The notes beneath the pieces are model-generated. The model worked only from the letters and a program-made list of their open reading frames with translations. It was not told where the DNA came from and did not search any database. Position numbers and translations under genes: made by a program. Positions 25,636 through 34,428 of a stretch of DNA of 64,000 nt are shown here, piece by piece. Each line of letters begins with the position of its first letter. The stretch's first letter is position 1. Origin of the DNA: Improbicoccus pseudotrichonymphae. GTDB taxonomy: Bacteria; Bacillota; Clostridia; Oscillospirales; Acutalibacteraceae. The stretch is from contig AP027924.1 of NCBI GenBank assembly GCA_036322855.1, positions 806,001-870,000 of the forward strand, written 5' to 3'.

Positions 25636-25727
25636 TAAAAATTATTTTACATAAAATACCAATCTATAAATTTTATATTTAAGTATTTATTAAATATTTT
25701 ATAAAATTTATTTCTTCCGTACCCATT
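25636..25727 (+). repeat. Dispersed ~95-bp AT-rich repeat, copy 2
   Basis: It is nearly identical to 20344-20441, with the same end CTTCCGTACCCAT, and occupies the spacer between the divergent cassettes B and C. No gene is present in 25490-25840. Confidence 0.8.
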
Positions 25728-25739
25728 TCTTTTATAAGA

Positions 25740-25841
25740 AACGGGTGAAACCCAAAGAAACATGCGGCTCTAAATTGTCTCCTGCGGAGACAAAGTCGCC
25801 GCTAAATAGTGTCGCATTTAAAATGATTCGCATAATTCTGT
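25740..25841 (+). repeat. REP-like unit of cassette C
   Basis: The hairpin TTGTCTCC-TGC-GGAGACAA is at 25775-25793. The sequence from AACGGGTGAAACCCAAAGAA to the promoter matches copy A almost base for base. Confidence 0.85.
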
Positions 25842-25870
25842 TTGACAGCAAGATTCAAAATGGCTATAAT
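25842..25870 (+). promoter_or_regulatory. Promoter of cassette C
   Basis: TTGACA (25842-25847) and TATAAT (25865-25870) have a 17-base spacer. They are conserved among four cassettes. Confidence 0.85.
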
Positions 25871-25922
25871 TATCTTATTGGTATTTTTGCTGATTCATAT
25901 TTTAAAATCAGGAGGAAAGGTT

Positions 25923-26942
25923 ATGAAAAATAACTTCATCAAATCTCTCGTTAATTCTCTCAATTCGAGAAAGAGAAAGAGAAAGAGAAAGAGAGAGGTC
26001 TCTCAGGGAGATCTCTCTATGAAAAAAGAAAGCAATGGAATAGGTGAAAATAAAAATAGCAAGAAGATTAGTAAAAATAATAAGATAATATCTTCTATTT
26101 TGGCTGTTGCTATGTGTTGTCAGTCTTTGGTTGGGGCTGTTAAACCTGATAGTCAACTTGTAGATAGCAAGGAAATAGATAGCAAGAAAAATGTTGAGAT
26201 AACGGAAGACAAAAATGAAAATAAAGATGAAAGTAAAAAGGACGATGCGGTTAATAAATCTAAATGGCTTTTAATTTTATGGCTTTCAATTTTAGCTAAA
26301 ACTATTGCTGGCATTAGTGTCTTAGGCGTTGGTGCTTTAGTTATATATGATGCAATTAGTTCTAAAAAGAAAGAAGAAGAACCAATGATTGGAGAAGAAG
26401 AACCAATGATTGGAGAAGAAGAACCAATGATTGGAGAAGAAGAACCAATGATTGGAGAAATCGAAATAGATGGAAAGACTTACAAAACTTGTAATATAGG
26501 CAGATTCGTAGATGAAGATGGTTTTGGCGGAGGGCGTTATGAAAATTTAGATGAAAGTGGTTCATTATGGAAATTTAAAAAATCCATTAGAGTATTAATG
26601 TGCGGCGGCGAAGAACAAAAATCAGTTATCAATATTGGAGCCACAGATGTATCTTTTCATCGTCCTAATGAAAGTAATAGTGTAAAAGAAGAAGTAATGG
26701 AACAACTGGAAAGTGAATACTCTAAGTTTATTTATAAAATAATGACAGGGGGAGAAGCTATAGAAAACGCTGAACCTCGTGCATATAAGCTATTGTGCAA
26801 AGATAATAAAGATAATAAAGTTGGTTATGATTTTTGTTTAGTTAATATTGTCTTTTACTGTTTTTTAGTACCTAAAGAATTGGTAGAAGCATTAAAAAAT
26901 CATGGATACAAGATGTACATTCTTGAAGCCCGAAAAATTTAA
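25923..26942 (+). CDS. Cassette C: leader fused in frame to effector of unknown function
   Basis: ATG 25923 starts the leader MKNNFIKSLVNSLNS, which here reads through GAGAAA-type repeats (RKRKRKRKRE) in frame into the effector ATG at 26019. The product can therefore be a 339-residue fusion or a 307-residue effector. The signal module MKKESNGIGENKNSKKISKN... to CCQSLVGA is followed by a charged linker, a membrane segment (about residues 115-140 of the fusion) and four EEPMIGE repeats. A C-terminal domain of unknown fold has LESEYSKFIYKIMTGGEAIE, which resembles MEPYSRFVYNVATDQEDISE in cassette E. No GTPase motifs are seen. Confidence 0.75.
   Translation: MKNNFIKSLVNSLNSRKRKRKRKREVSQGDLSMKKESNGIGENKNSKKISKNNKIISSILAVAMCCQSLVGAVKPDSQLVDSKEIDSKKNVEITEDKNENKDESKKDDAVNKSKWLLILWLSILAKTIAGISVLGVGALVIYDAISSKKKEEEPMIGEEEPMIGEEEPMIGEEEPMIGEIEIDGKTYKTCNIGRFVDEDGFGGGRYENLDESGSLWKFKKSIRVLMCGGEEQKSVINIGATDVSFHRPNESNSVKEEVMEQLESEYSKFIYKIMTGGEAIENAEPRAYKLLCKDNKDNKVGYDFCLVNIVFYCFLVPKELVEALKNHGYKMYILEARKI
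26376..26459 (+). repeat. Four 21-bp tandem repeats in cassette C
   Basis: Identical units encode EEPMIGE four times, just after the membrane segment. Copy number is free to vary without shifting the frame. Confidence 0.9.
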
Positions 26943-27033
26943 TTTATTAAAATCTATCAAGTTTTTGAGTTTTCGGGTTTACCACAATCTAAAGCTAAAT
27001 ATTTTTATTAAAATTTATGCAAAGTTCATCTAT

Positions 27034-27234
27034 AATTCTAAAATTTCGATTTTTTCTCCTTTTTATTTTTTCTTTTTGGTTACATTTCGGGCACCTTATT
27101 TCTTCTATCGTATCATTTATATATTAATTTCGCAATACTGCCGTAAGAAGGAAAATCGCGCGGCAAAGATTTCCATTTGCAATCATTTTCAATTAAATAT
27201 AAAACTGCATTAACAAGTTTTATTTCGTCTACTC
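27034..27234 (-). mobile_element. Remnants of IS5-like and IS1-like transposases
   Basis: On the minus strand about 27115-27234 reads VDEIKLVNAVLYLIENDCKW, then KSLPRDFPSYGSIAKLIYK and a stop. It is close to the IS5-type N-terminus at 34886-35236 (INALLYICENGCKWRKLP). Next to it 27034-27102 reads EIRCPKCNQKEKIKR, like the zinc-ribbon start of IS1 InsA and the ORF at 31078. Both are dead. The remaining gap from 26943 to 27420 shows nothing else. Confidence 0.5.
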
Positions 27235-27420
27235 TTACTCTTGCATATCCGTGAAAAACCCTTTGGTATTATTTTCATTGTTTATTTGTTAGAATGCCTC
27301 TATACGACATTTTCATTACCGTAGAATTAGAGGTTACGTGTCTTATCTGAATAAAATTGCTCAATCAATCACTTCTAACACTTTTATGCCAAATAAATTC
27401 GATTACTAATCTGTTTATTT

Positions 27421-27915
27421 CTAAATTTTTTCCGCATATTGATTTTCAGAGGCTAAATTTATTCCTAATATTTCATCGAATACAGACTTTGAATCTGGCA
27501 GAAAGCGGCCAAATTTTATTATTATATTTTCGTACTTTTTTAAGATTTTGATTTCTTTTTCTATTTCGTTTTTGTAATAACCTGTATATATGACAATATC
27601 ATCAAAGCAATTATTTTTTCTAAAAAAATCTATTAAACTATGTATTTCGCCGAAACTAAGAAAAGGTTCTAACCCACCTAATATGATTGCTTTAGTTATC
27701 GGGTTAGAATTATATCTCGAGAAGACGTCTTCTATTTTTAGTATGATATTCCTTCTCTTGGAGAGTTCAAAATTCTGGCATTGTTTTATATCGAGTTTTA
27801 ACTCTCTGAAACATTTAAAATCACATGCCGGCATTGCCAACAACATAGACGGCAACTTATAATCCTGAAACACTTCATCCAAAATATCTTTTAATGTTAT
27901 TGTTTGTCTCAACAT
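27421..27915 (-). CDS. nrdG: Anaerobic ribonucleotide reductase activating protein (NrdG-type radical SAM)
   Basis: The activase uses S-adenosylmethionine and a 4Fe-4S cluster to make the glycyl radical on NrdD. The N-terminal cluster motif is PACDFKCFREL....IKQCQN, a clostridial spacing variant rather than the classic CxxxCxxC. It is followed by AIILGGLEPFLSFGEI, corresponding to the GGEP SAM-binding motif. It is 165 residues long. ATG 27915 lies just after the nrdD stop (27936); a TTG at 27933 is an alternative. It is the last gene of the grx-nrdD-nrdG operon. Confidence 0.88.
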   Translation of the reverse strand: MLRQTITLKDILDEVFQDYKLPSMLLAMPACDFKCFRELKLDIKQCQNFELSKRRNIILKIEDVFSRYNSNPITKAIILGGLEPFLSFGEIHSLIDFFRKNNCFDDIVIYTGYYKNEIEKEIKILKKYENIIIKFGRFLPDSKSVFDEILGINLASENQYAEKI

Positions 27916-27935
27916 GATGTAATTAAGCACCAAAG

Positions 27936-29843
27936 TTATAAATTAGAGACATCGTGCCATTTTCGCTCGTTAAATTCTTGTTTTCTTTCTTTACTGTAAG
28001 CCGAAAATGGTACCAAAAACCCAACGATTCTGGAATATGTATCCACTGATTTTTCTCCACATTTTGGGCAAATTTCAGCAGTAAATGCGTGTTCTTTATT
28101 GCATATTGAAATTTTTCTATTGTATGCAAAGTAAATAACACCGCTTTTGGTAATGTGATTCAAAAGTTCCCATGCTTGCTCTTCCGAGGCAAAATCACCC
28201 ATTAAATTTATGTGTGTTATTTGTCCTCCGCCGCATTTTATATCTAAATTTGCACCGAGCTTTATTTTTTCGTTAAGCGTGCATTTTTCCATGAGCGGTA
28301 TCCATTGATTGGAATATATAAAATAATTCTTTTTGTCTTTATATAATTCGTTGTCTTTTTGGCATAGAACAACATTTGCCCTTTCTGCCGGAATAGCCTC
28401 CACATTTATGCTGTATTCAAAATTATAAGAATCTTTGGTTTCGTTAATTACATCCAGAATTTTTCCGGAAAACTCAAGAGCTTCTTCGGAGTAATACTTA
28501 TTTTCGAATTCGTCGGTTTTAATCAAATCGAATTCCTCCATGGCCTCATACATGGATGTTATACCCACCGTGTTGTATTGTTTGTCTAATTCGATAAGGC
28601 CGTGGGTATAATTCGGCAAAATTCCGTCTTTAATGTTTTGGACTATTATTTTGCGTACTATATCCAACGCTTTTATACAAATATCAACACGTTTTCTTAA
28701 AATTTGAATAAATTCTTCTTTACTTGTACTTTCAAGTGCGATACGTCTCAAATTTATTGTGTTAACTTTAACACTTCCTATCGATAAAGCCGTTCCGCCT
28801 ATTGAATTTATAAACGCAGTTAATTTTTTTGTATTTGAAATCAATCTACAACAATTAGAAAGGTTAGTTACGTCATTCCCGACATAAAAATTAGCATCAA
28901 ACCATTTCATATTGTGCTTATTACACCATCTGGCAAATTCTTCATCAACAAACTTGCCATTTTGATATAAGAGAGAAAAAGTAATAACTGGAAAAGTCAT
29001 CATTGTTTCGCTTCTGGCTTGAGCAACTACCTCCATAAATATTTTCTGATGTTCGATTATTCCTTCAATATGATCAATTGCAAATTCACCATTAGGAAAA
29101 GTCCTCCCTCCAAAGAGTTCTATCAGATAATTTCTATCCATTATGGTAATATTAGAAAAAGCACATTCTGTCACTCTAAGATATGGTTGATTCAAATCGA
29201 ATACAAATTTTTGAAAGTATTGTCTTCTGTAGTATTCAGGGTCTTTTATGTAAAACCCTTGTTTCACATCATTATACCAAAAATAATAAGAATAAAGAAG
29301 ATAACTTGGAAGCCCTACGGCCCCACTAGAACGAGTAGAGGCCCAACTAATAAACTCGAGCACATGATCATTAAAAGTCGTCAAATGCTTAGGTGCATCT
29401 GTTTTAAACCTATTGATGAAAAATAGCCCTTTTTCCACAAGTTTATCTAAATCATATGAATAACAATATGGAATAAAAGCAACACTCGTTGCATCATGCA
29501 TATAAAATCGGCCGTTCCATTCGCCTTCTAACCATTCTTTTGCTTCTTCTAGACCATATTTTTCCTGCATTAGGGTAAAAATTCTTTCAAAAGAGATTAA
29601 TTTAGCATGAGGTTTTACCATATCAGAAAGCATGGTACGAACATCATGAGTAGAACTATTCGCATTTGCGTCAATTGTATTATCGGCAACCGTTTTCGTT
29701 CTCACAAAATTTTTAATAAAATCAGTAAAATTTAGGTGTGAATCGGAAAAACCATTCATTACCTCAAATTTTTTTCCATATTTTTCTTTTAATTCTTCAA
29801 TAAAATTCGAGAAATTCTTATTTAAATCCAATTTAATTTTCAT
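27936..29843 (-). CDS. nrdD: Anaerobic (class III) ribonucleoside-triphosphate reductase
   Basis: It reduces ribonucleotides to deoxyribonucleotides without oxygen. The 635 residues carry the class III core. The C-terminus has the zinc site CPKCG (with a further upstream Cys in ISICNKEH) and the glycyl-radical loop SRIVGFLVPFSAYSKERKQE. The N-terminal ATP-cone regulatory domain of longer NrdDs is absent; the protein starts directly with the catalytic domain. Its presence, with no aerobic reductase in view, fits strict anaerobic life. The operon is preceded by two NrdR boxes. Confidence 0.95.
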   Translation of the reverse strand: MKIKLDLNKNFSNFIEELKEKYGKKFEVMNGFSDSHLNFTDFIKNFVRTKTVADNTIDANANSSTHDVRTMLSDMVKPHAKLISFERIFTLMQEKYGLEEAKEWLEGEWNGRFYMHDATSVAFIPYCYSYDLDKLVEKGLFFINRFKTDAPKHLTTFNDHVLEFISWASTRSSGAVGLPSYLLYSYYFWYNDVKQGFYIKDPEYYRRQYFQKFVFDLNQPYLRVTECAFSNITIMDRNYLIELFGGRTFPNGEFAIDHIEGIIEHQKIFMEVVAQARSETMMTFPVITFSLLYQNGKFVDEEFARWCNKHNMKWFDANFYVGNDVTNLSNCCRLISNTKKLTAFINSIGGTALSIGSVKVNTINLRRIALESTSKEEFIQILRKRVDICIKALDIVRKIIVQNIKDGILPNYTHGLIELDKQYNTVGITSMYEAMEEFDLIKTDEFENKYYSEEALEFSGKILDVINETKDSYNFEYSINVEAIPAERANVVLCQKDNELYKDKKNYFIYSNQWIPLMEKCTLNEKIKLGANLDIKCGGGQITHINLMGDFASEEQAWELLNHITKSGVIYFAYNRKISICNKEHAFTAEICPKCGEKSVDTYSRIVGFLVPFSAYSKERKQEFNERKWHDVSNL

Positions 29844-29907
29844 ATTTATTTTAAACGAAGATTTGATTTGAAAAAATCAAAATCTCGTTGTTTGCTCCTT
29901 TTTAAAA

Positions 29908-30111
29908 TTATATTCCATTAACCCAACTATTTGCTTCATTGAAATTGAGATACTCATGTCCGATTTGAAGTTGCGGAACCTCCTTTATTCTCATTCCCAT
30001 GATCAATTCCTTATTTCTTATTACTCTGTAAGGAATTCTCTTGCTATTTAATTTTTGTTCTAAAATTTTGCACTTCGGGCAACCGGTACTATAAAGCGTT
30101 ATTACATCCAT
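29908..30111 (-). CDS. Glutaredoxin-like small redox protein (CPKC)
   Basis: A 67-residue protein with a thioredoxin-fold start MDVITLYSTGCPKCKILEQ, a cis-Pro-like VPQLQIG and a C-terminal helix. The CxxC at about residues 11-14 is the redox centre. Its place as first gene before nrdD-nrdG suggests it donates electrons to the reductase. ATG 30111 follows GGAGG perfectly. The NrdR boxes lie just upstream. The in-frame TTG at 30126 overlaps the ribosome binding site and is not the start. Confidence 0.85.
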   Translation of the reverse strand: MDVITLYSTGCPKCKILEQKLNSKRIPYRVIRNKELIMGMRIKEVPQLQIGHEYLNFNEANSWVNGI

Positions 30112-30126
30112 TTTTTTAACCTCCAA

Positions 30127-30173
30127 ACACTATATGTGGTGTACTTAAATAATATACACGCTATATGTAGTGT
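30127..30173 (-). promoter_or_regulatory. Two NrdR boxes upstream of the nrd operon
   Basis: ACACTATATGTGGTGT (30127-30142) and ACGCTATATGTAGTGT (30158-30173) both fit the NrdR consensus acaCwAtATaTwGtgt. They are 31 bases apart, three helical turns, as is typical. The proximal box lies just before the ribosome binding site, so NrdR binding would block transcription. The nrdR gene itself is at 45348-45797. The spacer 30174-30398 contains no gene. Confidence 0.9.
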
Positions 30174-30398
30174 TTTGCAATATTTTTTTCTTATATTTTA
30201 TTTAAAATTAAATGTGAAAATCAGAGAAAAAAATAAGCCATTTTAGCTGTTTTTTTAATTTATTTTTCTCTTTATTTATAATATGTTTACTAAAAATTAC
30301 ATGTTACATATTTATTCGTTAAAATCCCATTAATATTCTATTAAAAAAATTGCCATAAAAGTAAGAGGCAACATTTAAAATGCTTCGCATAATTCTGT

Positions 30399-30426
30399 TT
30401 GACAGCAAAATTCAAAATGCTATAAT
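30399..30426 (+). promoter_or_regulatory. Promoter of cassette D
   Basis: TTGACA (30399-30404), a 16-base spacer, and TATAAT (30421-30426). Only the last ~30 bases of the REP-like unit precede it (from about 30370), so the hairpin part is missing in this cassette. Confidence 0.85.
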
Positions 30427-30478
30427 TAATTTATCAGTGTTTTCGCTGATTTATATTTTAATATCAGGAGGAAAGGTT

Positions 30479-30565
30479 ATGAAAAATAAGTTTATTAAAT
30501 CTCTCATGAATTCTCTCGATTTGAGAGAGAGAGAGAGAGAGGTCTTTCAGGGGATCTCTCTATGA
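30479..30565 (+). CDS. Cassette D leader peptide
   Basis: ATG 30479 follows AGGAGGAAAGG and encodes MKNKFIKSLMNSLDLRERER, then EVFQGISL. The TGA overlaps the effector ATG (ATGA at 30562-30565), as in cassette B. The internal tract is (GA)9 at 30523-30541. Confidence 0.6.
   Translation: MKNKFIKSLMNSLDLREREREVFQGISL
30523..30541 (+). repeat. (GA)9 simple repeat of cassette D
   Basis: Nineteen uninterrupted bases inside the leader. It is the shortest of the pure GA tracts. Confidence 0.9.
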
Positions 30566-31068
30566 AAAAAGAAAGCAATGGAATAGGTGAAAATAAAAAT
30601 AGCAAGAAGATTAGTAAAAATAATAAGATAATATCTTCTGTTTTAGCTATTACTATGTGTTGTCAGTCTTTTGTTGGGGCTAAACTTCCTTTGAATACAG
30701 ATGGTAAAGTTAATGTTGTCGTTAATGTTTTCAAATCAGTGGATGATGATATGGAAGTCAATAGTAGCTTCGATATAGATAAGAGTGAAAATAGTTTAAA
30801 AGGCAGTAAAGGCGAAAACGATAACGAAGATTTTAGTGAAAAATTGGAATACATTCCTAAATGCGAAAAACGTGAAAAACTTGAAAAATTTAAAGAAAAA
30901 AACAGTAAGATTAAACAAATTTTTAAACAAATTTGGTGTTTTTCAAAAGATATGGTTAGAGTTGCTGGTGCTGCTGCAGCGGGCGTTTATGTTTCTGCTA
31001 TTCTCATTGTTCTTTTTTGTGTTGCTATTGCTCCTCTTGTGATGATAGTGCAATATATAGTAAGCTAA
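30562..31068 (+). CDS. Cassette D effector: exported or membrane protein
   Basis: A 168-residue protein. The conserved signal module MKKESNGIGENKNSKKISKN... to CCQSFVGA is followed by an acidic Ser/Asp linker, a basic Lys/Glu-rich helix (about residues 98-125) and a C-terminal hydrophobic segment (about 130-165), rich in Ala, Val and Ile. No GTPase or enzyme motif is present. The layout suggests a tail-anchored membrane protein of the cassette family. Promoter, leader and repeat are all present, so it should be expressed. Confidence 0.7.
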   Translation: MKKESNGIGENKNSKKISKNNKIISSVLAITMCCQSFVGAKLPLNTDGKVNVVVNVFKSVDDDMEVNSSFDIDKSENSLKGSKGENDNEDFSEKLEYIPKCEKREKLEKFKEKNSKIKQIFKQIWCFSKDMVRVAGAAAAGVYVSAILIVLFCVAIAPLVMIVQYIVS

Positions 31069-31077
31069 AATTATAGA

Positions 31078-31340
31078 ATGGAAAAAGAAATAAAATACCC
31101 AAAATGTGGCAACGACAAAAAAGTAAAAAGAGGATTTGCGCTTGGCAAACAAAGATACATGTGCAAAAATTGCGGTTGCAATTATACCAGAAGTGAAAAA
31201 AGGGTTGCTCAGAAAAAGAAAAACAAAAAGCGCTTAGATATTTTATACAAAAGGAATTAGATTTCGGAGAATTGAAAGATTACTTGGTATGAGTCATGTT
31301 GCAGTAATAAAACGGTTGGGAATCTTATATCTTATAATTT
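31078..31340 (+). pseudogene. IS1-like transposase N-terminus, frameshifted
   Basis: ATG 31078 encodes YPKCGNDKKVKRGF and YMCKNCGCNYT, a zinc-ribbon like that of InsA, where the first Cys has become Tyr. The frame stops at 31260. In another frame it continues GIRFRRIERLLGMSHVAVIK, a helix-turn-helix typical of the family. It is an inactive remnant. 31341-31570 shows no gene. Confidence 0.6.
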
Positions 31341-31573
31341 GATCGACCAAAAAACATATTATCTGTAAACCATACACTTACAATAGGTAAAACTCGGTGT
31401 TGGTAAAATTGGTTTTGAAAATTTATCGTCTGCCCTACAGAGTTTTCTGCTTTTTAAGAACGCTCTATTTTTTATACATTTCTCTATATTGTTTCCGTTC
31501 CTAACGTTATAGCATATATTATTTTATCTGTGCGGGCTCTGATTGATAATATATATTTAAATAAAATTTTTAT

Positions 31574-31602
31574 TTGACAGCATGCATAGTTTGTAATAAA
31601 AT
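31574..31602 (+). promoter_or_regulatory. Promoter of the Nif11-leader-like gene
   Basis: TTGACA (31574-31579) and TAAAAT (31597-31602) with a 17-base spacer, about 30 bases before the start codon. Confidence 0.75.
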
Positions 31603-31632
31603 TAAAACAGACTTGAATGGAAGGTGGAATTT

Positions 31633-32964
31633 ATGGATGTCAACAATAAAATAAATGAAGTGTTTAACAAAATCCTCAAAAATGAAGAAAAATTACGTGA
31701 ATTTAAGGGTATTAATTCCATTAGGAAACTTTATGAGTTTTGTTTATCCATTGAATCGGGTTACAGTTTTGGGGAATTTATTAACTTTTTCAAAAGTATA
31801 TATGATGAATTTAATTTCAAATTTGAAGAAATGGATGGTTCGGATTTAGATTCGATTTCCGGTGGCAAAAATGTTGGTGCTATGCCTAAAATTGTCTCCG
31901 GGACATTGGCGGCTCTGAGCATGCTGCCCTTTGCTTCAGGTTTGGCAAGCGCAAAAAATCCACAGTATAATCAATGTTATCATAACAATTACATAGAAGA
32001 GAAGTCTCACCCCAAATGTGATCATGACAAACTTCAAAAAAAAGAAGAGAATAAAGAAAGGTCTCTTCATGTTTTTGATCACGGCAAATTCAAAGAAAAA
32101 TCGTCGGATTCACCAAAACCTAAGACAAGATTTGGAAAGAATTTAAAACACCATGGTTTTCATGTTCATTTACATAATGATTTTAACGCCAAATTTAAAT
32201 ACAAAAATAGATTATTAAAAATAATAGCAGTCATAAATGAAGAAATCGAAAAAATTAAATCCGAAATGATGATTGAGCATTCTTCACAAGAAAATGTTGA
32301 GGTAAGAAAAAAATGCATTAAATCGCTTGAAAAAATAAGAGAAGATATAAAAAACAAGCTAGAAGTGTCTAACAACAGCAAATTTCACTCAAAACAAAAG
32401 GGATATCGGAGGCACAATAACGGAAAACCCCATGTTATTGATCGTTCGAAATTAACGAAACCAGCATTCGGGCCCCAACAAGCGAAAATTTTGCCATTTG
32501 AATTAAATGATAGCAACCAAGGAAAAATAGAAATCAGAACACTGCCGGCAAGTCGTGATGAGTTTTTACATACGAACAAAGTAGGGGTTGCACCATTGCC
32601 AGAAAAAGAAATGGAAACCAAAGTATTAAGAGAAATTTTGAACTCTCCGTTTAACGATGCAACAAAACAAATAGAAAATATAAATTTTGTCGAGGTTAGC
32701 GTTCTTCTGCGTAATATATATAACTATGCCCATGACTACAAGTTAAAAGAGGAAGTTCCTGGCAAACCTCTGGACTTTGGCGTTTTGTTTCCAAATATTG
32801 AATCTAAAATCAAGAATATTGATTGTTCGAATAGTAGTGGAGACAGTGTTTCTAGCAAATACGGCGCAAACGCCCTATTAGAAAAAATGAAGGCATTTGT
32901 GAAAAATAACAATGGGGTAGACAATTATACAAAGGCTTTATTTCAGACCGTCAAATTTAGCTAG
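31633..32964 (+). CDS. Large exported protein with Nif11-like double-glycine leader
   Basis: A 443-residue protein. Residues 1-75 look like a Nif11/NHLP-type leader: a helical segment EVFNKILKNEEKLREFKGIN, then CLSIESGYSFGEFINF, and finally the motif MDGSDLDSISGG, which resembles the ELxxVxGG site cut by C39 peptidase-containing ABC exporters. After GGK comes a hydrophobic stretch (about 85-105), a His-rich segment (YNQCYHNNY, HPKCDH, HHGFHVHLHND), a Lys/Glu coiled coil (about 200-250) and a Ser/Asn-rich C-terminus. The ATG at 31633 follows AAGGTGG. Leaders of this type normally precede short RiPP cores; here the cargo is a large protein. Function is unknown. Confidence 0.65.
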   Translation: MDVNNKINEVFNKILKNEEKLREFKGINSIRKLYEFCLSIESGYSFGEFINFFKSIYDEFNFKFEEMDGSDLDSISGGKNVGAMPKIVSGTLAALSMLPFASGLASAKNPQYNQCYHNNYIEEKSHPKCDHDKLQKKEENKERSLHVFDHGKFKEKSSDSPKPKTRFGKNLKHHGFHVHLHNDFNAKFKYKNRLLKIIAVINEEIEKIKSEMMIEHSSQENVEVRKKCIKSLEKIREDIKNKLEVSNNSKFHSKQKGYRRHNNGKPHVIDRSKLTKPAFGPQQAKILPFELNDSNQGKIEIRTLPASRDEFLHTNKVGVAPLPEKEMETKVLREILNSPFNDATKQIENINFVEVSVLLRNIYNYAHDYKLKEEVPGKPLDFGVLFPNIESKIKNIDCSNSSGDSVSSKYGANALLEKMKAFVKNNNGVDNYTKALFQTVKFS

Positions 32965-33197
32965 AATTTATTTACACGAAACAAAGAAAGGCAAATAAAA
33001 GAAAGAAATATACATTAAATCGAGATGGAATGATTAAATATTGAAATTATAGATAAAATTAATATAATTCCGGTTATGGGGTTAAAATTAATTTAAATCT
33101 GTGTTGGGGTGGTTTTTTGCATGAAGCGTAAAAATATTGAAGAAATATAAAAAAGAAATATAAAAAATATGAAATTGAAAATTTAAATAAACAAAGG

Positions 33198-33647
33198 ATG
33201 GAAATTTGGTTTGATGAGAACGTCTCAACAGATAGGTTTTTTGTTCTTCAAGCTGTCGAAGTGGATGACAGTTATCCTGAAAAATATTTTTTAGAAGCAC
33301 ATGGTCCGGAAAACAAAACACGGGAATTTACAGACAGAATTATGCGTATTAGCGCTATGGGTCATTTAATCCTGGGGTTAGAGCAGCTTGTTTGTGGATC
33401 ACTTTCAAGATTCGGAAGCGGTATAACATTTTGGCAAGGCGTTGTCCCAGTCAGTGATAATATACTTTCAAGATCCATAAGATGTTTTTGTAAAAGACCG
33501 ATTTTACATTCGGCGATAGCGGTTTCTGTTGCCAGTGGGTTGGGCTATCTAGCATTTATGTTTTTTGAAAAGTTAGCTCCGGCAAAAAAAATTAGTAAAA
33601 CAGAAAATAAAAATGAATTAGATAATGAGTTAAATTATAAAAAATGA
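33198..33647 (+). CDS. Hypothetical membrane-associated protein next to a secreted GTPase
   Basis: A 149-residue protein with a polar N-terminal half and one hydrophobic segment (about residues 108-128, HSAIAVSVASGLGYLAFMFF), then a charged Lys/Asn tail. ATG 33198 has AAAGG directly before it; the close spacing makes the start uncertain. I do not recognise the family. It ends 18 bases before the secreted GTPase gene, probably in one transcript. The 230 bases upstream are AT-rich, with no gene. Confidence 0.5.
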   Translation: MEIWFDENVSTDRFFVLQAVEVDDSYPEKYFLEAHGPENKTREFTDRIMRISAMGHLILGLEQLVCGSLSRFGSGITFWQGVVPVSDNILSRSIRCFCKRPILHSAIAVSVASGLGYLAFMFFEKLAPAKKISKTENKNELDNELNYKK

Positions 33648-33665
33648 ATTAAGGAGATATATTAA

Positions 33666-34394
33666 ATGATGACATCAAAATTTAAAAAAATAGTTTTATT
33701 TTTTACAGTTGCGGTTCTTAGTTTTATGTTTTCAGTAAGTTCCATGGCCTACTTTGTTAATGTTGCTTTCTTCGGTGATGAAGGATCGGGTAAAACCTAT
33801 GTTTTTAATAGGTTTGTTGGTTATGATCTTTCGAAAGGACAGAACCCCGAATATTTTGTCCATACAAGTAAAATTATGAAGATTAATACCGAATATTTTA
33901 CTTTAAAATTATGGGATACAGTAGGAGATAAAAAATCTCGCGGGCTTGTTTTAAAATTTGCTAGTAAAACAAATATTGCAGTAATTGTTTTAGATGCGTT
34001 AAAGTTATCTAATAATATTTCTTCTCCTGATTGTGCCGGAGAATTTTTAGATGATTATTTCTACGCTATTCCACCAGATTGTGGAATAATTGTCTTTTTA
34101 AACAGATTTAATGAAATAACAGATGCGACTCTAAGGGACGAAGTGGAAAAAATTGTGCAAAATAAAATATTAAAGAGAATGGAACAGGACAGTGAAGTGC
34201 AGTTCATTGATTTCTGTTGTGATATAGACCCTATTTATGCTCTCATTGGAAATGCTTTGAATGTTCCTGGAGTATATAATAGACTTAGTTCAATAGACGA
34301 TGCAATAAATGTAATAAAAATTATAAGAGTCAATCAAAGCAGATGCTACGGTTCGGATATGGTTCCATTTGAAATTAAATATTCAAATTATTAA
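33666..34394 (+). CDS. Secreted Ras-like GTPase with degenerate G4
   Basis: A 242-residue protein (241 from the second ATG). A clear signal peptide (to about SSMA, residue 28) is followed directly by a small GTPase domain: P-loop GDEGSGKT (37-44), then LKLWDTVGDKKSRG as G3, IAVIVLDA, and LNRFNE where NKxD is expected. The P-loop lysine and the DxxG are intact, so nucleotide binding is plausible, while guanine specificity is doubtful. It lacks the cassette leader and signal module, so it is a separate branch of exported GTPases in this genome. AAGGAG precedes the start. A good terminator follows at 34429. Confidence 0.75.
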   Translation: MMTSKFKKIVLFFTVAVLSFMFSVSSMAYFVNVAFFGDEGSGKTYVFNRFVGYDLSKGQNPEYFVHTSKIMKINTEYFTLKLWDTVGDKKSRGLVLKFASKTNIAVIVLDALKLSNNISSPDCAGEFLDDYFYAIPPDCGIIVFLNRFNEITDATLRDEVEKIVQNKILKRMEQDSEVQFIDFCCDIDPIYALIGNALNVPGVYNRLSSIDDAINVIKIIRVNQSRCYGSDMVPFEIKYSNY

Positions 34395-34428
34395 GTAGAT
34401 TTATTTTTCTATTTGATAAACTTCAAAA

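Noticed and set aside
30127..30173. NrdR boxes as a plain terminator hairpin
   Set aside because: No T-tract; sequence, spacing and position before nrd genes fit NrdR sites much better.
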